NCBI GenBank assembly: GCA_037178975.1
Contig: JASJZH010000005.1
Location: forward strand, 558,001 to 622,000
Direction: 5' to 3'
Length of the DNA stretch: 64,000 nt
Source of the DNA: Oscheius tipulae
Taxonomy: Eukaryota; Nematoda; Chromadorea; Rhabditida; Rhabditidae
The notes below the pieces were generated by a model, which saw only the letters and a program-made list of their open reading frames with translations, was not told the DNA's origin and searched no databases. The position numbers and the translations under genes were made by a program. Below are positions 1 to 8,297 of this stretch, piece after piece (the stretch's first letter is position 1; each line of letters opens with the position of its first letter).

Positions 1-1000
1 CGTTATCATTACGCTACAGCTACAGTTTTCAAAGAGGTAACGATCAGACTACTAAGAGTGTTTTTCTAATTTTTTTGTAGGATGGTCCGAACAATCCCAG
101 CTTGACAGACAGACAGCAGTAGTCAGTCGGTATTACATGAGTCCAACTGGTCGTCTGGACACAGAAGATTTTATGATTTTCAATGAGTCACCATTCTTTT
201 CCTACCTACAGTATTCCGTCAAGCTGGTGCAAGCTGATCCTGAATGTGTAATAAATTATGGTCTGGATACACCGTCAGGACTCAGCCAGATTCGGTAATT
301 TGCTATAGGACAGAACATTTTGTTTTCAGAGTGAATACTTCGCACATCGACCAGGTGTTTCCTTCATCCAAAAGCCTCGAGATTCACTTTATTAGTGGAA
401 GTGCTCTGCTGACTGTGAACATCTTGAAAAGCGGTGATAGTACTGAAAACGATTGTGAGTGACAGAGACAGAGACAAACATTTTAAAGTTGCAGATTGCT
501 CCAAAACACAATATTTTCTGGATCCCGCTACTCCCTTCAGTAGAAAATTCATCCTGAGGAGCAGCTGTACTATTACCGTAACTTTCATCCTAATGGTACT
601 GTACACGACTTTTCAGTATATTGTTCCCACCTACTACACAGCCTACATTGCCTTGCACGTTTCCAACTTCGGAGTTAGCGAGACATTCAATATTCACAAT
701 GAGAAGAGTTTCTCATTGTCTGTTTCCAATGGAGTGCTGGACTATGATGCTGCTTTTCCAGGAGGCAAAATTATTCTCCAAGCAGAGATTGCGTTCAAGA
801 CAAACAACACAATAGAGTTGGCTATTTCTTTGTCTCCAAAGCCTACCTCAACTACACCTGGAACTGGTGGAGAATCCGGAGAAACTACCACGCCCTCGCC
901 TGCAACTGGTAAAGAATCTGATCTCTTTTGAATTGTCCAAATTGCAGAAAGTACAGCTCTTATGGCTGGTATACTTTTTCTGGTCTCGGCCCTTCTCTGA
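1..1000 (+). CDS. Partial gene: extracellular, probably GPI-anchored or membrane-tethered protein, 3' part
   Basis: The 5' end is missing. Exons 1-36, 81-294, 330-454, 495-908 and 948-1000 join with consistent phase into one open frame that ends at TGA 998-1000. Introns are 35-44 nt with GT-AG ends. The protein has N-glycosylation sequons, a Thr/Ser/Pro/Gly-rich stretch near the end (TPGTGGESGETTTPSP) and a hydrophobic C-terminal tail (MAGILFLVSALL) right before the stop, the layout of a GPI-attachment signal. The middle region contains a YIVPTYYTAYIAL-like strand that faintly resembles nematode CUB-like proteins, but the match is weak and I do not assign the family. Another frame inside exon 4 also looks codon-like around position 560-600, so the splicing there may be more complex. 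Confidence 0.55.
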
Positions 1001-1169
1001 AGATCAGTCAGTCACCATATCTATTTGACCTCACTCTTTGCCGAATATGCATAAAATCTTGTGTGAAGCCGGAGACAGCGATAGAGAGACAGTGATAGTG
1101 AGACAGTACTTTTTGAATCAAGGTTTATTGATGAATAATCAAGCTAATCCAGTAAGGGTGAGCCAAGTA

Positions 1170-1616
1170 TCAATAATACTTTTTGCTAGTAACATTTCCA
1201 ACATGTCGAGGGTATCCAAGGGCCTGAGTCTTCTCTGGCAGGTAGCTCTTCCAGTCACTGACTCTCTGCAAAGCCTGCCAGATCAGAGTAGCGTAGTTCT
1301 TCTTCCTCCATTCCATCTGTTCCTCGACAAAGGATTCAATCATCTTCATGTGATCGATGGCTCGAACCACCTCGTCCAGGTTGCTCTCGTCGACATCTTC
1401 CAGATCGGCCAGTTGCGTAGAGAATTGTTCTTCGAGGTAGCTGTTGACCTTGGCCTGATTCCGGAGGCTTAATCCAGTGAGTTTTCGAAGTGCTTTAAAC
1501 TCAACAGTGACATTTCTGTACACTTCGATAAGGATGGCAGACGGCTGACGAAAGTCAGAAAGGGTGAGAGTAGTCAGAGAGAGGAAGAAGAGCGTCTTCA
1601 GAGTGAGAGAAGACAT
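1170..1616 (-). CDS. Small secreted helical protein, copy A (left arm)
   Basis: This is a single-exon frame of 148 aa beginning with a clear signal peptide (MSSLTLKTLFFLSLTTLTLS) and followed by about 128 residues rich in charged and helix-forming residues. There are no cysteines in the mature part that would suggest a disulfide fold. Two sequons (N-V-T) are present. The polyadenylation signal lies at 1124-1129 on the opposite strand. I recognise no family. The frame is byte-for-byte the same protein as the right-arm copy, so the pair is either a fresh inverted duplication or an artefact. Start chosen at the ATG that opens the signal peptide. Role unknown beyond being a likely secreted protein. 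Confidence 0.6.
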   Translation of the reverse strand: MSSLTLKTLFFLSLTTLTLSDFRQPSAILIEVYRNVTVEFKALRKLTGLSLRNQAKVNSYLEEQFSTQLADLEDVDESNLDEVVRAIDHMKMIESFVEEQMEWRKKNYATLIWQALQRVSDWKSYLPEKTQALGYPRHVGNVTSKKYY

Positions 1617-1766
1617 CGGTGAGTTAATGAATCTAGAGAGTGAGTAGACTTAATCTAGTGGTCAAGCTCATAATGACAGAGCTTCGCTTCCAAAACGCAA
1701 GCGAGACCTGTAGTCATGCTTGCCTTTCATTCAGTCTACTCACTCCCTAGATTCATTAACTCACCG

Positions 1767-2213
1767 ATGTCTTCTCTCACTCTGAAGACGCTCTTCTTCC
1801 TCTCTCTGACTACTCTCACCCTTTCTGACTTTCGTCAGCCGTCTGCCATCCTTATCGAAGTGTACAGAAATGTCACTGTTGAGTTTAAAGCACTTCGAAA
1901 ACTCACTGGATTAAGCCTCCGGAATCAGGCCAAGGTCAACAGCTACCTCGAAGAACAATTCTCTACGCAACTGGCCGATCTGGAAGATGTCGACGAGAGC
2001 AACCTGGACGAGGTGGTTCGAGCCATCGATCACATGAAGATGATTGAATCCTTTGTCGAGGAACAGATGGAATGGAGGAAGAAGAACTACGCTACTCTGA
2101 TCTGGCAGGCTTTGCAGAGAGTCAGTGACTGGAAGAGCTACCTGCCAGAGAAGACTCAGGCCCTTGGATACCCTCGACATGTTGGAAATGTTACTAGCAA
2201 AAAGTATTATTGA
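1767..2213 (+). CDS. Small secreted helical protein, copy B (right arm)
   Basis: Identical 148-aa protein to the minus-strand copy, with the same signal peptide, mature region and stop. An in-frame ATG lies 51 nt upstream at 1716, outside or at the edge of the repeat arm, but the signal peptide argues for the start at 1767. AATAAA at 2254-2259 follows the stop by about 40 nt. The two copies are divergently transcribed from the 82-bp centre, so they would share one compact promoter region. No introns, which is unusual for this window. Confidence 0.6.
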   Translation: MSSLTLKTLFFLSLTTLTLSDFRQPSAILIEVYRNVTVEFKALRKLTGLSLRNQAKVNSYLEEQFSTQLADLEDVDESNLDEVVRAIDHMKMIESFVEEQMEWRKKNYATLIWQALQRVSDWKSYLPEKTQALGYPRHVGNVTSKKYY

Positions 2214-2640
2214 TACTTGGCTCACCCTTACTGGATTAGCTTGATTATTCATCAATAAACCTTGATTCAAAAAGTACTGTCTCTCTTATCTACAGGACTC
2301 CCTTCGTAAAGCCTTGTTGGCAAACAAATCTGACTCACCCTTTGAATTTTCCCTATAAAACTCCTACAATGATTCCACTTTCCGCCCAACACATGGTTCC
2401 CATTTGGTTTCTCTTTCAGTTTGTTTGTCCGCCGGGACACGGCCGCAAAAAACTATCTGCGGGTTGTTTAGCCCGACAAAATCGATGATGGCAACCCCTG
2501 GTGACCAAACAACTTGTCTTTGTGCTTTCCCTCCAGTTTTCCTGTCTGTCTGCAAAAACTAAATTTTTCGGTTGGACAATAAATAGCCTGACTTATTGCG
2601 AAAATGCCAACATAAAAGCGGACCTCTGAGCCACTCAGTC

Positions 2641-2911
2641 GGAAACCCCTTGAAAAGAGGCCTCTCCGTCTCTCAGAGAAGCTCTTTTTAATAGTTTCAA
2701 ATATGCTGCTGAGCCCCCCCTCCCCCGTTTCGTCATCATTTTTCATTTTTATTGTATAGATTATTGAAGAAATTGAAATTGTTTTTGAATTTGCTGCAAA
2801 CAGGAATGTTTGTGCTCCAATCACTAAAAGGACAAAGAGGCGCTCGTTTACTGCCTAGCAACAGGTGGTATTTCAATGGAAACCCCTTGAAAAGAGGCCT
2901 CTCCGTCTCTC
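2641..2911 (+). repeat. 34-bp direct repeat upstream of the serpin
   Basis: The same 34 bases, starting GGAAACCCCTTGAAAAGAGG and ending CCGTCTCTC, occur at 2641-2674 and 2878-2911. The second copy lies about 70 bp before the serpin start codon. The stretch between copies has a C-run (about 2714-2728) and no coding signal. Could be a short duplicated promoter element or a repeat fragment. Confidence 0.7.
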
Positions 2912-2983
2912 GACGTATGGCCTTCATTTTTTCTCTCCTTCCGCTTTCAATTCTCCTAAGAGATCCAAACGAGCACTCTCAGA

Positions 2984-4089
2984 ATGTCTCACATCAACGC
3001 CGAAACCGATTTCGGTCTGGCTCTTCTAAAGCAGACAAAGGTCAACGAGTCCGTGGTTCTGTCTCCTCTCTCTATCTCTCTGGCTCTGGCTTTGGTGCAC
3101 GCTGGAGCTGAGCGTAACACCAAGAAGGAGATCAGAGAAGCTCTTTTGAAGGGTTAGCCTTTTTTTCCGAGAAATCCAAGACAAACGTTCAGGAGCAAAC
3201 GTTACGGATGAGGAACTCATCTCTCACTACAAGCAGCTAGGGGAGAATGTCCTGTCCAGTGAGGCTGTCAAGGTCCTGGTAGCCAATAGAATGTACATTA
3301 GGTAGAACGCGTTCTCTTTCGGAATGAAATGGTGGGTTTAGGGAAGGCTTCAAGATCCATGATGCTTATCTTGATACTATCAAAAAGAACTATGCCGCCA
3401 AGGCTGAGGTTCACGACTTCAGCAAGGGAAAGGAGTGTGCTGACCATGTCAACAAGTTTGTCAGAGATGTGACTCACGAGAAGATCACGGATCTTGTCCA
3501 AGAAAACACTTTTGATGGTACCTTAAAAGAGACAGAGACAGCTCTTAATTCTAGATGCCGTGGCTCTAATTGTGAACGCTGTCTATTTGGACGCTGTTTG
3601 GGAGCATGTCTTCAATTCGGACTCTACCAGAGAGGATGACTTCTATGTTAAAGAGGGAGTGACCACGAAGGTCCAGTACTTGTCCCACAACGAAGTTCAC
3701 AGGCTCTATGGAGAGACAGATGAGGCTCAGATCTTGACTCTTAAGTACAAGGATCCAGCTTTCGCCTTTACCATCCTTCTACCTAAAGAAAAGTGAGTTT
3801 TTGAGAGAATGTCACTGTCACTCCTTCTCAAACTCTCATTTCCAGGTTTGGTCTGGCCAAGCTCCGTGCCAACTTGACCGGTGAAAAGCTGCAGTCTATG
3901 CTCAAGAATGTCCAGTCCACCTACATCAACCTCAAGTTCCCAAAATTCAAAATTGAAAAGGAGCTCCCCCTCAATGAGGTTCTCAAGGCAATCGGAATCA
4001 CTGACTTGTTCTCCAAGCTTTCATGTGATCTGTCCGGTATTGCTCAAGATTTGTATGTCTCGGAGGCCAAACACAAGGCTGTCATTGAG
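2984..4089 (+). CDS. Serpin, common exons 1-5 (body up to the RCL hinge)
   Basis: Serine/cysteine protease inhibitor of the serpin family. Exons 2984-3152, 3193-3301, 3342-3517, 3555-3792 and 3846-4089 join in phase to 312 codons. Diagnostic serpin segments are visible: VVLSPLSISLALALVHAGA (helix B), VANRMYI, VNAVYLDAVWEHVF (the NAxYFxxxW block), and SEAKHKAVIE directly before the hinge. There is no signal peptide, so it is an intracellular-type serpin like the C. elegans SRP proteins. Exon 5 ends in phase 0 exactly where the reactive-centre hinge (VDEEG...) should begin, and downstream lie several alternative in-phase terminal exons. Complete isoforms would be about 363-370 aa, normal for serpins. 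Introns are 37-53 nt. Confidence 0.92.
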
Positions 4090-4281
4090 GTAGGTCATTT
4101 TTTCTGAATGTGATTCGGGTCCATTTGCACTTACCATCAGCTTTACCTGTCGATTTTTTGGACTGGATGTGAGGTATTAGGGGTGGTTATCTAGAGAGAC
4201 AGATAATAAGCATTCCCCATCTTTCTGTCTCTGCTCTATCCTCTGAGTCCGCCCCAATTCCTCTACAAAACTGTTTTGTAG

Positions 4282-4451
4282 GTAGACGAAAGGGTACCGT
4301 AGCGACTGCAGTAACAATGCTTGTGATGAAATCGTGTATTCGTTGCACTAATCGTCTTGGACCAAAACCAGTCATTTTCCATGCAACTCATCCGTTTCAC
4401 TATACCTTGTCTCATAAGGGCTCTGTCCTCTTCATAGGGCAGAATTTCTGA
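4282..4451 (+). pseudogene. Serpin terminal exon 'a', frameshifted RCL exon
   Basis: It begins after TTTTGTAG with a VDE-like start, but one base is missing before the GT of the hinge, so the frame from exon 5 stops after six codons. Past the missing base the frame recovers GTVATAVTMLV and the typical C-terminal serpin block (SHKGSVLFIGQNF) ending in TGA. This is a decayed paralogue of the intact exons that follow, or a single-base sequence error. Resequencing would distinguish them. Confidence 0.7.
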
Positions 4452-4539
4452 AAGATCCAATGATAAACTGTGTTTCTCTTCTTGCTCTCTTTTCCTGAAA
4501 CTATCCCTCAGACTATCCCCAAAATCATTCTGATTGTAG

Positions 4540-4713
4540 GTAGACGAAGAGGGTACAAAGGCAGCTGCAGTTACGATGCTTGTGTTCAACGAACGTGGAT
4601 GTTACCGAGACTCTAAGCGGCCAAAACCAGTCAATTTTTATGCTACCAGTTCATTTTTCTATGTACTGTCTCATAAGAACTCTGTCCTCTTTGTAGGACA
4701 GTATTTTGGATAA
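4540..4713 (+). CDS. Serpin alternative terminal exon 'b' (RCL, predicted P1 Arg)
   Basis: It starts after a TTGTAG acceptor in phase 0 with exon 5. It encodes the hinge VDEEGTKAAAVT, a variable loop, and the C-terminal strand SHKNSVLFVGQYFG, then TAA. Counting from the conserved Glu (P17) puts Arg at P1 followed by Gly, which would suit trypsin-like targets. The hinge keeps the small residues at P12-P9 needed for loop insertion, so this isoform should be inhibitory. The P1 call is inference from spacing only. Confidence 0.85.
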   Translation, partial: VDEEGTKAAAVTMLVFNERGCYRDSKRPKPVNFYATSSFFYVLSHKNSVLFVGQYFG

Positions 4714-5405
4714 CTAGATAAAACTTTGAGATGCGATTCTTCTCTGTGAGACTATAGACAGCAAGGGGAAAATCCAGACCCTTTTCCAGTGGATGCTGTA
4801 CCATATACCTTCAATTCTAGTTTAACCAAATCGCGATACTACCTGAAGCGCAACGGCGTCTGTCCACTTGTCCGTCTTGTCAGTCACCATGAATCATAAG
4901 CTGACAAGCCCTGTCATGTCAAGAGACTAGTTGGCAAGTCAACTGTTTTGAGTCTAGAACCTACGGCAAAGAGGCTAGGAAACTTTTGGTTTCTGTAGAG
5001 ACATCCACCCAAAAAACAGAAACATGACTGATCTGAAAATGACTATGACTTTTACTGGCTTTGGAACTTACTAGACTCTACTGGGTCGAATGACCACTTG
5101 ACTCTCTTCCAATGGTGAACATATCTCTCTCTTTATCTCTCTCTTGAATCTCGCGACTGTTCTTCATGACAGAGAGACAGTATTTTTTTTAAGGAGACAG
5201 TCAGAGACAGCCAGTTATCGATTCGCATATATTGATCTCTTGTCCCCCGACTGACTTTCTTTCGGAGATAGGAACACTTTTTTGTTGTGTCTTTGGTCCG
5301 ACTGACTGCCCAACCAGACCACCAAGTCATTGAACCCTAGAATGTTTCACACTCAACCTATTGACCAGACACCCTCTCTAGACACCAGAAACATCCCTTT
5401 TGTAG

Positions 5406-5567
5406 GTAGACGAGGAAGGCACAAAAGCTGCTGCGGCTACTTCTATCTCTATTGGTCTGCTCTGTCTCAAGCCGCAGCCAGAGATCAGCTTTGAGGCTGT
5501 CTACCCCTACGTGTTTGTCTTGACTCACAACGATGCTGTTCTCTTCGCCGGACAGTTCTTTGGTTAA
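5406..5567 (+). CDS. Serpin alternative terminal exon 'c' (RCL, predicted P1 Leu)
   Basis: Acceptor TTTTGTAG, phase 0, hinge VDEEGTKAAAATS, the most canonical of the set, and end block THNDAVLFAGQFFG before TAA. Counting from P17 Glu gives Leu at P1 with Cys at P1', suggesting chymotrypsin-, elastase- or cathepsin-like targets. The region between exons 'b' and 'c' (4714-5405) shows no further exon that I can recognise. Confidence 0.87.
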   Translation, partial: VDEEGTKAAAATSISIGLLCLKPQPEISFEAVYPYVFVLTHNDAVLFAGQFFG

Positions 5568-5630
5568 TGAATTATTCGTAGAAGACTCTTGATTCATTCT
5601 ACCCCTTGAGGTCCCACCCGCACCTTCTAG

Positions 5631-5783
5631 GTAGATGGGAAGGGCACTGTAGAAGCTACATGTGGGTATATTAAACGGCAACGTGGGGCGAAAGGCGGAA
5701 GATACAAGTTTTGTGGCAGAGTACCCTCCTTTTTCGTGCTGACCCACAGTGACATTGCACTTTTTAGAGGACAGTTACAGTAA
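5631..5783 (+). CDS. Serpin alternative terminal exon 'd' (open, degenerate hinge)
   Basis: Open and in phase from acceptor CCTTCTAG to TAA, with the C-terminal strand recognisable (FFVLTHSDIALFRGQ). The hinge is degenerate: VDGKGTVEATCG lacks the conserved Glu and the run of alanines, and the loop is very basic and Gly-rich. If expressed, this isoform is probably a non-inhibitory serpin. It could equally be an exon in early decay whose frame has not yet broken. Confidence 0.65.
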   Translation, partial: VDGKGTVEATCGYIKRQRGAKGGRYKFCGRVPSFFVLTHSDIALFRGQLQ

Positions 5784-5803
5784 CCCTTTGACATCGTTTC
5801 TAG

Positions 5804-5976
5804 GCCCGAAGCCAACGAAGAGATAACCTAAGCAACCGCTATGACTTGCTTCGGTCTTCTTGCATGTGCTCTTCGTGCCGAGAAACCCATCTATCTGGAT
5901 GAAGGAAAGGCCGTTCCTTTTTGTATTGACTCACAAGGGTAGTGTACTCTTTCTGGGACATTACACTACCGATTAA
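5804..5976 (+). pseudogene. Serpin terminal exon 'e', broken
   Basis: It follows a TTTCTAG acceptor. Remnants of the hinge (EANEEIT, then a stop, then ATAMT) and a frameshifted but clear end block (FVLTHKGSVLFLGHY) are present. At least one stop codon and one frameshift separate the acceptor from the end block, so no functional C-terminus can be made. Confidence 0.75.
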
Positions 5977-6182
5977 GAGAGACAGTATGGGTAATGAAGT
6001 GCTATTCGATATTTTACTCTTGTCCCTTTAACAAAAAACTCGCGTTCTAATAGAATAACATCTGGAACCTGAGATCTAAGGGTTAGAATCTCTAAACTAC
6101 GGATTTGGAACTCACATTTTTCATGACAAACATGTCACTCTCTGACTCTTACCTCTTTAAAAACTGAACCTTCTTTTGCCAG

Positions 6183-6350
6183 GTGGACGAGCGAGGAGTT
6201 AAGGCAGCCGCTGCTACTGCCATCAGAATTATGAAGCGATGCGCTCCTATGGCTCCGCCCTGTCCTGTCATTTTCGAAGCGGATCGGCCCTTCTTCTACA
6301 CTGTTACCCAGGGAGACAATGTGCTCTTTCTGGGGAACTATGCTGCTTAA
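6183..6350 (+). CDS. Serpin alternative terminal exon 'f' (RCL, predicted P1 Arg, dibasic)
   Basis: Acceptor TTTTGCCAG, phase 0. Hinge VDERGVKAAAATA, end block TQGDNVLFLGNYAA, stop TAA overlapping an AATAAA signal (6349-6354), so this exon has its own polyadenylation site. Position counting places Lys-Arg at P2-P1 within RIMKR, a dibasic site of the kind cut by furin-like proprotein convertases. As the protein lacks a signal peptide, the target compartment is unclear. Confidence 0.87.
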   Translation: MDERGVKAAAATAIRIMKRCAPMAPPCPVIFEADRPFFYTVTQGDNVLFLGNYAA

Positions 6351-6454
6351 TAAATGTCTTTCTTGTATTCATCTGTCTCTCAGCTTCTCTATATCTCAGT
6401 TTCTGTGTCTCTGTGTCTTTTTGTCTGTCACTAGCCTACTAATCTTTTTACCAG

Positions 6455-6502
6455 GTTGACGAGAAAGGAGTCAAAGCAGCAGCTTCTACAGTGCGGAAAT
6501 AA
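6455..6502 (+). pseudogene. Serpin terminal exon 'g', truncated hinge fragment
   Basis: It has an acceptor TTTTTACCAG and a perfect hinge start VDEKGVKAAASTV, then two codons and TAA. The loop and the C-terminal strands are absent. A transcript using it would give a serpin ending inside the hinge. It is best read as a truncated duplicate, although a naturally loop-less isoform cannot be excluded. Confidence 0.65.
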
Positions 6503-6581
6503 AACATCATACTAAAAATACTGTACTGTTACGACTAGACTAGTAGTTCTGTCTCTGTCTCTTCTAAACAGTAATCTTCAG

Positions 6582-6746
6582 ATAGACGAGTGGGGGACTG
6601 TCGCTGCCGCTGTCACCAGCATCACCATCAACACAAAGTGTCTTAAACCTCGCCCTGAAGTTCGTTTCGAAGCTGACCAGCCATTCCTGTTTGTACTCTC
6701 TCACAATGATAGCCCCCTCTTCATTGGGCAGCAGAACTTTGAGTGA
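6582..6746 (+). CDS. Serpin alternative terminal exon 'h' (RCL, predicted P1 Lys)
   Basis: The last recognisable member, with acceptor AATCTTCAG, phase 0, hinge IDEWGTVAAAVTS and end block SHNDSPLFIGQQNFE before TGA. Counting from P17 gives Lys at P1 and Cys at P1'. It lies about 2.5 kb from exon 5, so its use requires skipping seven upstream terminal exons, which implies regulated alternative splicing with alternative polyadenylation. Confidence 0.85.
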   Translation: MDEWGTVAAAVTSITINTKCLKPRPEVRFEADQPFLFVLSHNDSPLFIGQQNFE

Positions 6747-6862
6747 TTTCGGAACCAGAAATATAGATTTTAAACAAACGGCTTTCACTGTCTCTCTGTC
6801 TTTCTCTTACTCTCTGTGTGTGCCTCTCAGTCTCACTGTCTCCCTGTCTTTCTTTCTGTCTC

Positions 6863-7189
6863 TCATAATAGGCAGCAGTCTCTAACGAATCTGCTTCCGC
6901 TAAAGATTGGACTTATTGCATCCGGTTGGTTCGTCTGACGGAAGCGCCCCCTTCTTTCTACCAGTCTTCTTCCAATCACCCTCCTCGTGCCCGCGAGGAG
7001 CAGAACTACGATGAGAAGAAAGAGCAAGCATAGAACGATGCCAAACTGAACGTGAACTTCAATGAAAGTCTCAAAGGTCATGAGAGTGAGTTTCTTCTGA
7101 ATAGGGGAGACTGCCAGGTCTGGGTGGAATTTGGCAACCAGCAGGGTGCCATTTGATAGCCCTAAGCGGATTTCAGGATATGTATCCAA
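6863..7189 (-). CDS. Hypothetical small single-pass membrane protein
   Basis: An open frame with a strong hydrophobic segment (FGIVLCLLFLLIVVLLLAG) followed by an Arg-rich cytosolic-type tail. An internal ATG at 7081 would leave a 72-aa protein that begins just before the membrane span. I see no splice partners and no family match. It lies between the serpin array and the cysteine-rich cluster and could be a 3' exon of an unrecognised gene. Confidence 0.3.
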   Translation of the reverse strand: MDTYPEIRLGLSNGTLLVAKFHPDLAVSPIQKKLTLMTFETFIEVHVQFGIVLCLLFLLIVVLLLAGTRRVIGRRLVERRGRFRQTNQPDAISPIFSGSRFVRDCCLL

Positions 7190-7355
7190 ATATAATCAAT
7201 CCCTCTCTAGATCGAGTATTGACGATTTTAAAAGCGGAAAACCGGCGTTAAAAACACCAGCTAAAACTAGATGAGCCCACGATGTTGCAAAAATCATGAC
7301 AGCGAGGTCAAGTGGTGAGCGCAGCGGAAGCTGCAAGGGAAATTCATTGAAATTC

Positions 7356-7595
7356 CTAGACTTTACAGTAAGCCTTCCCGTGCTTGCAATATCCAGCAAA
7401 GATACCCTTCTCTTCGCAACAGAGATGTACCGCCGTGGAATTTGGGCAGAGAGGTGTGCATTCCTTTTCAATATGGTCCTGTAAGAAAACAGTCATTCCC
7501 AAATGATCTAGAGTAGTTAGACTCACCTCGATCTCTACCATTGTTCCGTTAATGACTACAACTAGAAGGAGTATTGAGATAGACAATGAGGTCAT
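7356..7595 (-). CDS. Secreted six-cysteine peptide 1
   Basis: Exon 1 is 7527-7595 (signal peptide MTSLSISILLLVVVINGT) and exon 2 is 7356-7478, separated by a 48-nt intron in phase 0. The product is about 63 aa. The mature part has the pattern C-x3-C-x8-CC-x9-C-x6-C, shared with its three neighbours. The last part resembles the GYxxGxC stretch of invertebrate defensins, but the full CSalpha-beta spacing (CxC at the end) is absent, so I leave the fold open: defensin-like or cystine-knot-like. Likely secreted antimicrobial or signalling peptide. Confidence 0.7.
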   Translation of the reverse strand: MTSLSISILLLVVVINGTMVEIEVSLTTLDHLGMTVFLQDHIEKECTPLCPNSTAVHLCCEEKGIFAGYCKHGKAYCKV

Positions 7596-7760
7596 TGGGG
7601 TAGGGGTGGAACAGTTCAAACTGAGATCATTTGTGTACACTCGGGATCAAAGAAACGATTGAGTTGATACAGTGACGCTATGATAGTTGTTCTCTCCGTC
7701 TCTCTGTCTCCCTGTCTCTCTGTCTAACTGTCTCTATGTCTGGATAGTCATATGAAAAAT

Positions 7761-8132
7761 TTAGTAGTTACTCTTAGAAAACATTGGGAATCTGCAACGG
7801 GCTCTCTTCATAGTGTAACAAGTTCCATTGGTATAGCCTCGACTCTTGCAACATTCCAGAACAGAGTGATAGACTGGACTGTGTTTCAGACCTCTAGATG
7901 ACTGTCTCCATCTCCTCCTCTTGGATAATGGTACAGAATTGGATATTGGACTGGTACTGTTTGGAAAGGGAGTGGAACAGAGACGAGAACAGAGATTGTT
8001 GGTGGTCTGAACAAAAACTGTCACTGTCCCTGTCATTCTTACCCAAAGCCAGTGATCCTCCCAATTATACATTGTCCCATCAGTCGACCAGCAGACAAGA
8101 ATGGAAACAAGGACCAGATATCTAGACAACAT
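7761..8132 (-). CDS. Secreted cysteine-rich peptide 2 (longer loop)
   Basis: Exon 1 is 8043-8132 (signal peptide plus short pro-region), then a 36-nt intron and exon 2 from 8006. A second, 84-nt GT-AG intron (7874-7957) can be removed in phase to give exons 7958-8006 and 7761-7873 and an 83-aa product. Both introns are multiples of three with no stop, so retained forms are also open. The C-x3-C and CC-x9-C-x7-C halves of the family pattern are present. The spacing between them is longer than in the paralogues even after splicing. Same orientation and exon layout as the three neighbours. Confidence 0.6.
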   Translation of the reverse strand: MLSRYLVLVSILVCWSTDGTMYNWEDHWLWVRMTGTVTVFVQTTNNLCSRLCSTPFPNSTSPISNSVPLSKRRRWRQSSRGLKHSPVYHSVLECCKSRGYTNGTCYTMKRARCRFPMFSKSNY

Positions 8133-8297
8133 CAAAGAGAAATCAGGACCTGGCACTATGTACTCTCTCCCTCCCGGTCGTCTCTAACACTAATCTGTCA
8201 ACATTAGAAGCACGAGAGATAGAGAGATGCTGAGATGAGTCAGGCGATGTTTAGTTCCATTTATAACAGTTTGATACAGACAGAGTAACAAGATTCA

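Larger units (their letters stand above)
1100..2283. repeat. Near-perfect 551-bp inverted repeat with 82-bp spacer
   Basis: Left arm 1100-1650 and right arm 1733-2283 are reverse complements with one visible mismatch (A/G around 1638). The 82-bp centre is 1651-1732. Each arm holds a complete copy of the same small gene, transcribed outward from the centre, including its own AATAAA signal (1124-1129 reversed, and 2254-2259). Arm ends fall at short GACAGTACT-type sequence. Such identity implies very recent duplication, ongoing gene conversion, or an assembly/amplification chimera. Confidence 0.9.

Noticed and set aside
364-606. Minus-strand frame of 80 aa
   Set aside because: Shadow of the plus-strand exons of the extracellular-protein gene, which close in phase.
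1038-1472. Plus-strand 144-aa frame over the left repeat arm (and its mirror at 1911-2270 minus)
   Set aside because: Antisense shadow of the signal-peptide-bearing gene in each arm.
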